Shown here: one piece after another, positions 63,201-64,000 of the stretch
Layout of the letters: each line of letters begins with the position of its first letter
How positions within the stretch are numbered: position 1 is the stretch's first letter
Made by a program: the position numbers and the translations under genes
Origin: JBJMQS01 sp045802605
Lineage (GTDB): Bacteria; Planctomycetota; Planctomycetia; Gemmatales; Gemmataceae
Assembly (NCBI GenBank): GCA_045802605.1
Contig: JBJMQS010000027.1
Coordinates: 1 to 64,000 of the forward strand
DNA: 64,000 nt
Reading direction: 5' to 3'
The notes under the pieces: model-generated
The model's input: the letters and a program-made list of their open reading frames with translations, nothing else
Database searches by the model: none
Told to the model about the DNA's origin: nothing

Positions 63201-64000
63201 GGCACCTTTGAGGGAGGCGCGATCGAAGCCGGCAATCAGAAGCTGACGCTGACGGATTGCGTGCTCACTGGGAATAAGGCGGATGAGGGCGGGGCGTTCG
63301 ACACGAATGATAGCAATGGCAGTCTGACGCTAATCCGCTGCCGCGTCACCAATAACACCACCACCCTCAATGACGGGGCCGGGCTAAATTTCGACCTGAC
63401 CGGTTGGACGCTGACGGTGGCTGATAGCACGCTTTCTGGCAATACCGCGGTTGGCGAAGGTGGGGCGATATATCTCGCTGGCGGCAGCATGACCATAGCG
63501 GGTAGCACGCTGTCCGGCAACAAGGCAGGAGGCTCTGGTGGAGGCGGTGTATATTTCAGTGGGGCAGTCGGCGCAGGCGGACTAACGATCACAAACAGTA
63601 CCATCTCAGGCAACAGCGCGACAAACGGCGGTGGCATCGAGCTCCTTAGTGTCGTTGGGACGTTGACTGTGCGCAACAGCACGCTGACGGCGAACTCCGC
63701 GACTAATGGCGGTGGCATCCGTCGCAACAATGGATCGGCAACTGTGACGTTGACCAGCGCGCTTGTGTCGGGCAACGCGGCATCGGCGAGCGGACCAGAC
63801 ATATCCACTGGTGGTGTCGTTAACGCAACGACGTCGCTCTTGGGTAGCATCGCTGGAATCACCACGTTTAACGGCGACGCGCAGACGAATAATCTCGTCG
63901 GCAAGGCCCCGTTGCTGGGAGCGCTCGCCGACAATGGCGGCCTGACCAAGACCCATGCGCTGCTCGCCGGCAGCCCGGCGATCAACGCCGGCTCGAATGT
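57237..64000 (+). CDS. Giant surface exoprotein: beta-propeller plus beta-helix modules (partial, runs off right edge)
   Basis: The frame is open from ATG at 57237 to the window end, at least 2254 residues. The N-terminus has SPARKVTTIC and VLRLESRVTPST, like the LE.R..P start of planctomycete exoproteins. Residues about 50-730 form a BNR/sortilin-like propeller (VAAAGGGVWKTSNA, GIYKSSDSGTTWTLV, GLYRSTDGGTSWTRI). From about 741 on there are repeated modules beginning NANDSGxGSLRQA, each with many right-handed beta-helix rungs (GGGI, SGNSA, CTISGN), as in polymorphic outer-membrane proteins. CGAGG seven bases upstream supports the start. Probably secreted or surface-bound; ligand unknown. Confidence 0.9.
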   Translation, partial: MLYTFRRWISPARKVTTICNSQPSVLRLESRVTPSTSIPLLGANWTPMGPTPIVDSSSVINSGRLAAIAAVPGNSSIIYVAAAGGGVWKTSNATATNPDWTPLTDKLGLPPDTSKGSLSSGALAVAPNNTSVVYYGTGEAYGGLDSQYGRGIYKSSDSGTTWTLVGGTTFDRTCITKIVVDPTDSSRVFATTSNAGNGVASVTQGLYRSTDGGTSWTRISSGIAVSGKDFTDIEMIPGAPNTLFTDIAGGGGVYKTTNANAATPTWTLVSGLPTTTGGRGELAVAPNNAQVMYYSVSDVASANFGALLNMYKSTNGGSSWSTLNLGTDNDYLGGQGWYDQTLAVDPSNANIVYAGGQEKVLRSTDGGVNWTDIGALANGPHVDHHAAMFDAAGRFLDGNDGGIWRYDGGTGKWANLNGDSTSKSVSTGLSSNQVVGLALHPTDPNIVLAGLQDNGTVRFNDALKWTEVEGGDGGPIVIDPTNASFVYRVSPVGSFGAADFLRKSTDGGLNWSSITTGVVDAGKANFYPPLEMQPGVSSRLYLGTDVINVTTDSGVSWGRLTGDTFTFPGPGGIDAIGVGKASTATMYASANGSVFVTTNTGVAWTNRTPSGGGSFTDFAVDPTNSNVAYVVAKQFGASRVWRTTNAGVAWTDITNNLPAPPLGTILLDPGATNSSTDDVLYVGTDDQGLYGSTDLGATWAKYGLNLPNVQIRDIQYNSTTNILAVGTYGRGVWELNTKTAPLVVTNTNDSGIGSLRQAMIFANANPGTDTITFSLSGAGTITLASEIAVSDSVVVQGPSTKDVTISGNNTVRLFNINIAGTGTVTFDSLTLTKGKVASGDGAAVRNADENLTISACTISASTATSGLGGAVFSGGPLTLTSTSLTGNSAANGGAVGIYNGSVTMTGCTLSSNKAANVGGALWLFTGSNNSITTTDFVSNSAVDGGHIGSGIYGGKLDISRSAFSNGSASNRGGALSHFSFGPGSGGAITVVESSATGNKGNQGGAFYFTAPVTSLTLQNVTVSGNTAADGGGIRQFNSGTALVLQNCTISGNSATTSGGGINHYGPGSISIESTVLSNNNSPIGTDARTFAATFSYKNSAVGSLAGINTPNNLGGNLATGTNLKLGTLANNGGWTTASLSLRPAADSPLTDNGSNPASVTFDQRGVSRVWGAAIDIGAVEVPLTTNVLNANDSGAGSLRQAILDANRDAGSGSTIGFDATFFATAKSISVDAGQMDISDTLVISGPGSAKLTLNAHGKSRLFDTSSTVDGGSVSFTGLTLTGGQASEGGALLIGQEVISLSDCVLTGNSATSDGGAINVESALGGPAQLLLDKCTVSGNTAGSNGGGIYFFNGGGFSIVNSTVSGNSAGSTGGGLYFFGSSGVGGTVILQSTFSGNAASGDGGGIVLRGSTGTGTLTMKNVTLVSNTSAGNGGGIARPFGSFVIDLQSCIVSGNGSANPDIFSAGTVTMKNSAVGSGTGFTKIDNGGNLPFQAHANLKLGPLTNNGGTILTHLPAGDSPLVDAGFNAAGLPLDELGTQRKIGTASDIGAVEVFNLVVLNANDSGPGSLRQTLSHANTVLGADTVTFDPTFFATAKTITLVSALTISDVMTVTGPGARLATISGNNVTRQLNVNTSLSNQPVQVSGLTFAGGKSGQFGAIANADEALSLIDCVVTGNSATGAGGAIGLYIDPASLTLIGCTITGNTAAGGGGGGVYVNNAGGAVTIRNCTIANNSCSTNGGGIVSFSVATVIQNSTIVNNTAGGQGGGLRLPNPGSTIESSVISGNTAATGLDIIGNTVAIKNSAIGSTAGFTINNQGGNILNQPHASLKLGALANNGGPADTFLPAIDSPLVGTGSNPAALVNDQRGVRFGRARSAGVDIGAVEAPTNFVVLNANDAGAGSLRQALLDANAFTGPDTVTFDPIFFATAQTITLTTAELTIAEAVNIAGAGSSFVTVSGNNARRICNTTSAPDGSVIAFSGLTLTQGNAGTFEGGAIEAGNQKLTLTDCVLTGNKADEGGAFDTNDSNGSLTLIRCRVTNNTTTLNDGAGLNFDLTGWTLTVADSTLSGNTAVGEGGAIYLAGGSMTIAGSTLSGNKAGGSGGGGVYFSGAVGAGGLTITNSTISGNSATNGGGIELLSVVGTLTVRNSTLTANSATNGGGIRRNNGSATVTLTSALVSGNAASASGPDISTGGVVNATTSLLGSIAGITTFNGDAQTNNLVGKAPLLGALADNGGLTKTHALLAGSPAINAGSN
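59460..64000 (+). repeat. Four beta-helix modules within the exoprotein gene
   Basis: Modules start at about 59460 (TNTNDSGIGSLRQAM), 60792 (NANDSGAGSLRQAI), 61899 (NANDSGPGSLRQTL) and 62901 (NANDAGAGSLRQAL), so they are 1332, 1107, 1002 and at least 1100 bases long. Modules 3 and 4 are most alike (DTVTFDPTFFATAKTITL versus DTVTFDPIFFATAQTITL). They are intragenic duplications at different ages. Confidence 0.85.

Noticed and set aside
58191..63985. Several long minus-strand frames inside the giant exoprotein gene (for example 60425-61279 and 63236-63985)
   Set aside because: They are Pro/Ala/Val-rich mirror images of a repetitive GC-rich gene; the plus-strand frame is continuous and has recognisable domains.

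Overview
The window is chromosomal DNA from a planctomycete, most likely of the Gemmatales/Pirellulales type (inferred, not proven). The reasons are: GC-rich DNA; several serine/threonine kinases with one membrane segment; an ECF sigma factor next to a kinase; a very large surface protein whose N-terminus carries the 'LE.R..P' signature common in Gemmata-like exoproteins; a RAYT transposase; and many perfect inverted repeats of REP type between genes. Nearly all genes are chromosomal housekeeping or regulatory genes. There is one clear genomic island and one RAYT/REP unit.

Layout. 1-662: RAYT transposase between two copies of a 33-bp repeat. 644-2952: EamA permease and a membrane Ser/Thr kinase. 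3128-4534: unknown protein with an ATP-cone-like N-terminus. 4615-11613: MoxR ATPase, DUF58 protein, TgpA-like transglutaminase, isochorismatase-like hydrolase and a second kinase, all closely spaced. 11803-14553: two-gene non-homologous end joining operon (ku, ligD). 14656-17940: ABC-2 exporter (two permeases, one ATPase). 18013-20121: small unknown protein and a membrane glycosyltransferase. 20069-25719: surE, uvrC, serS, citrate synthase and an esterase. 25797-27823: TPR protein, small lipoprotein and a 63-residue protein. 28030-29738: ECF sigma factor followed by an HtrA protease. 29849-32913: a cytosine deaminase of the yeast Fcy1 type downstream of clpB. 33299-37196: csrA and a tricorn-like protease.

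37238-43322 is a tRNA-Ser(GGA) gene whose last bases are repeated 6 kb downstream as a perfect 16-bp direct repeat. The segment between is an island that holds a remnant of a tyrosine integrase start, Rhs fragments, an Rhs C-terminal nuclease toxin with two overlapping candidate immunity genes, and a broken large serine recombinase. Directly beyond lies glucose-6-phosphate isomerase.

44995-53994 has two ABC-F ATPases around a three-gene operon: an acid-ceramidase/NAAA-like amidase, a CDF-like transporter, and a 1011-residue fusion of an acyltransferase with a YiiX-like papain-fold domain. This operon is the best candidate here for an undescribed (lipid-remodelling) system. 54170-56876 holds an ECF sigma factor and a kinase with an N-terminal HxxxCxxC anti-sigma-like motif and a C-terminal leucine-rich-like region. 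A 224-bp MITE-like element follows, and then a giant beta-propeller/beta-helix exoprotein that runs off the right edge after at least 2254 residues.
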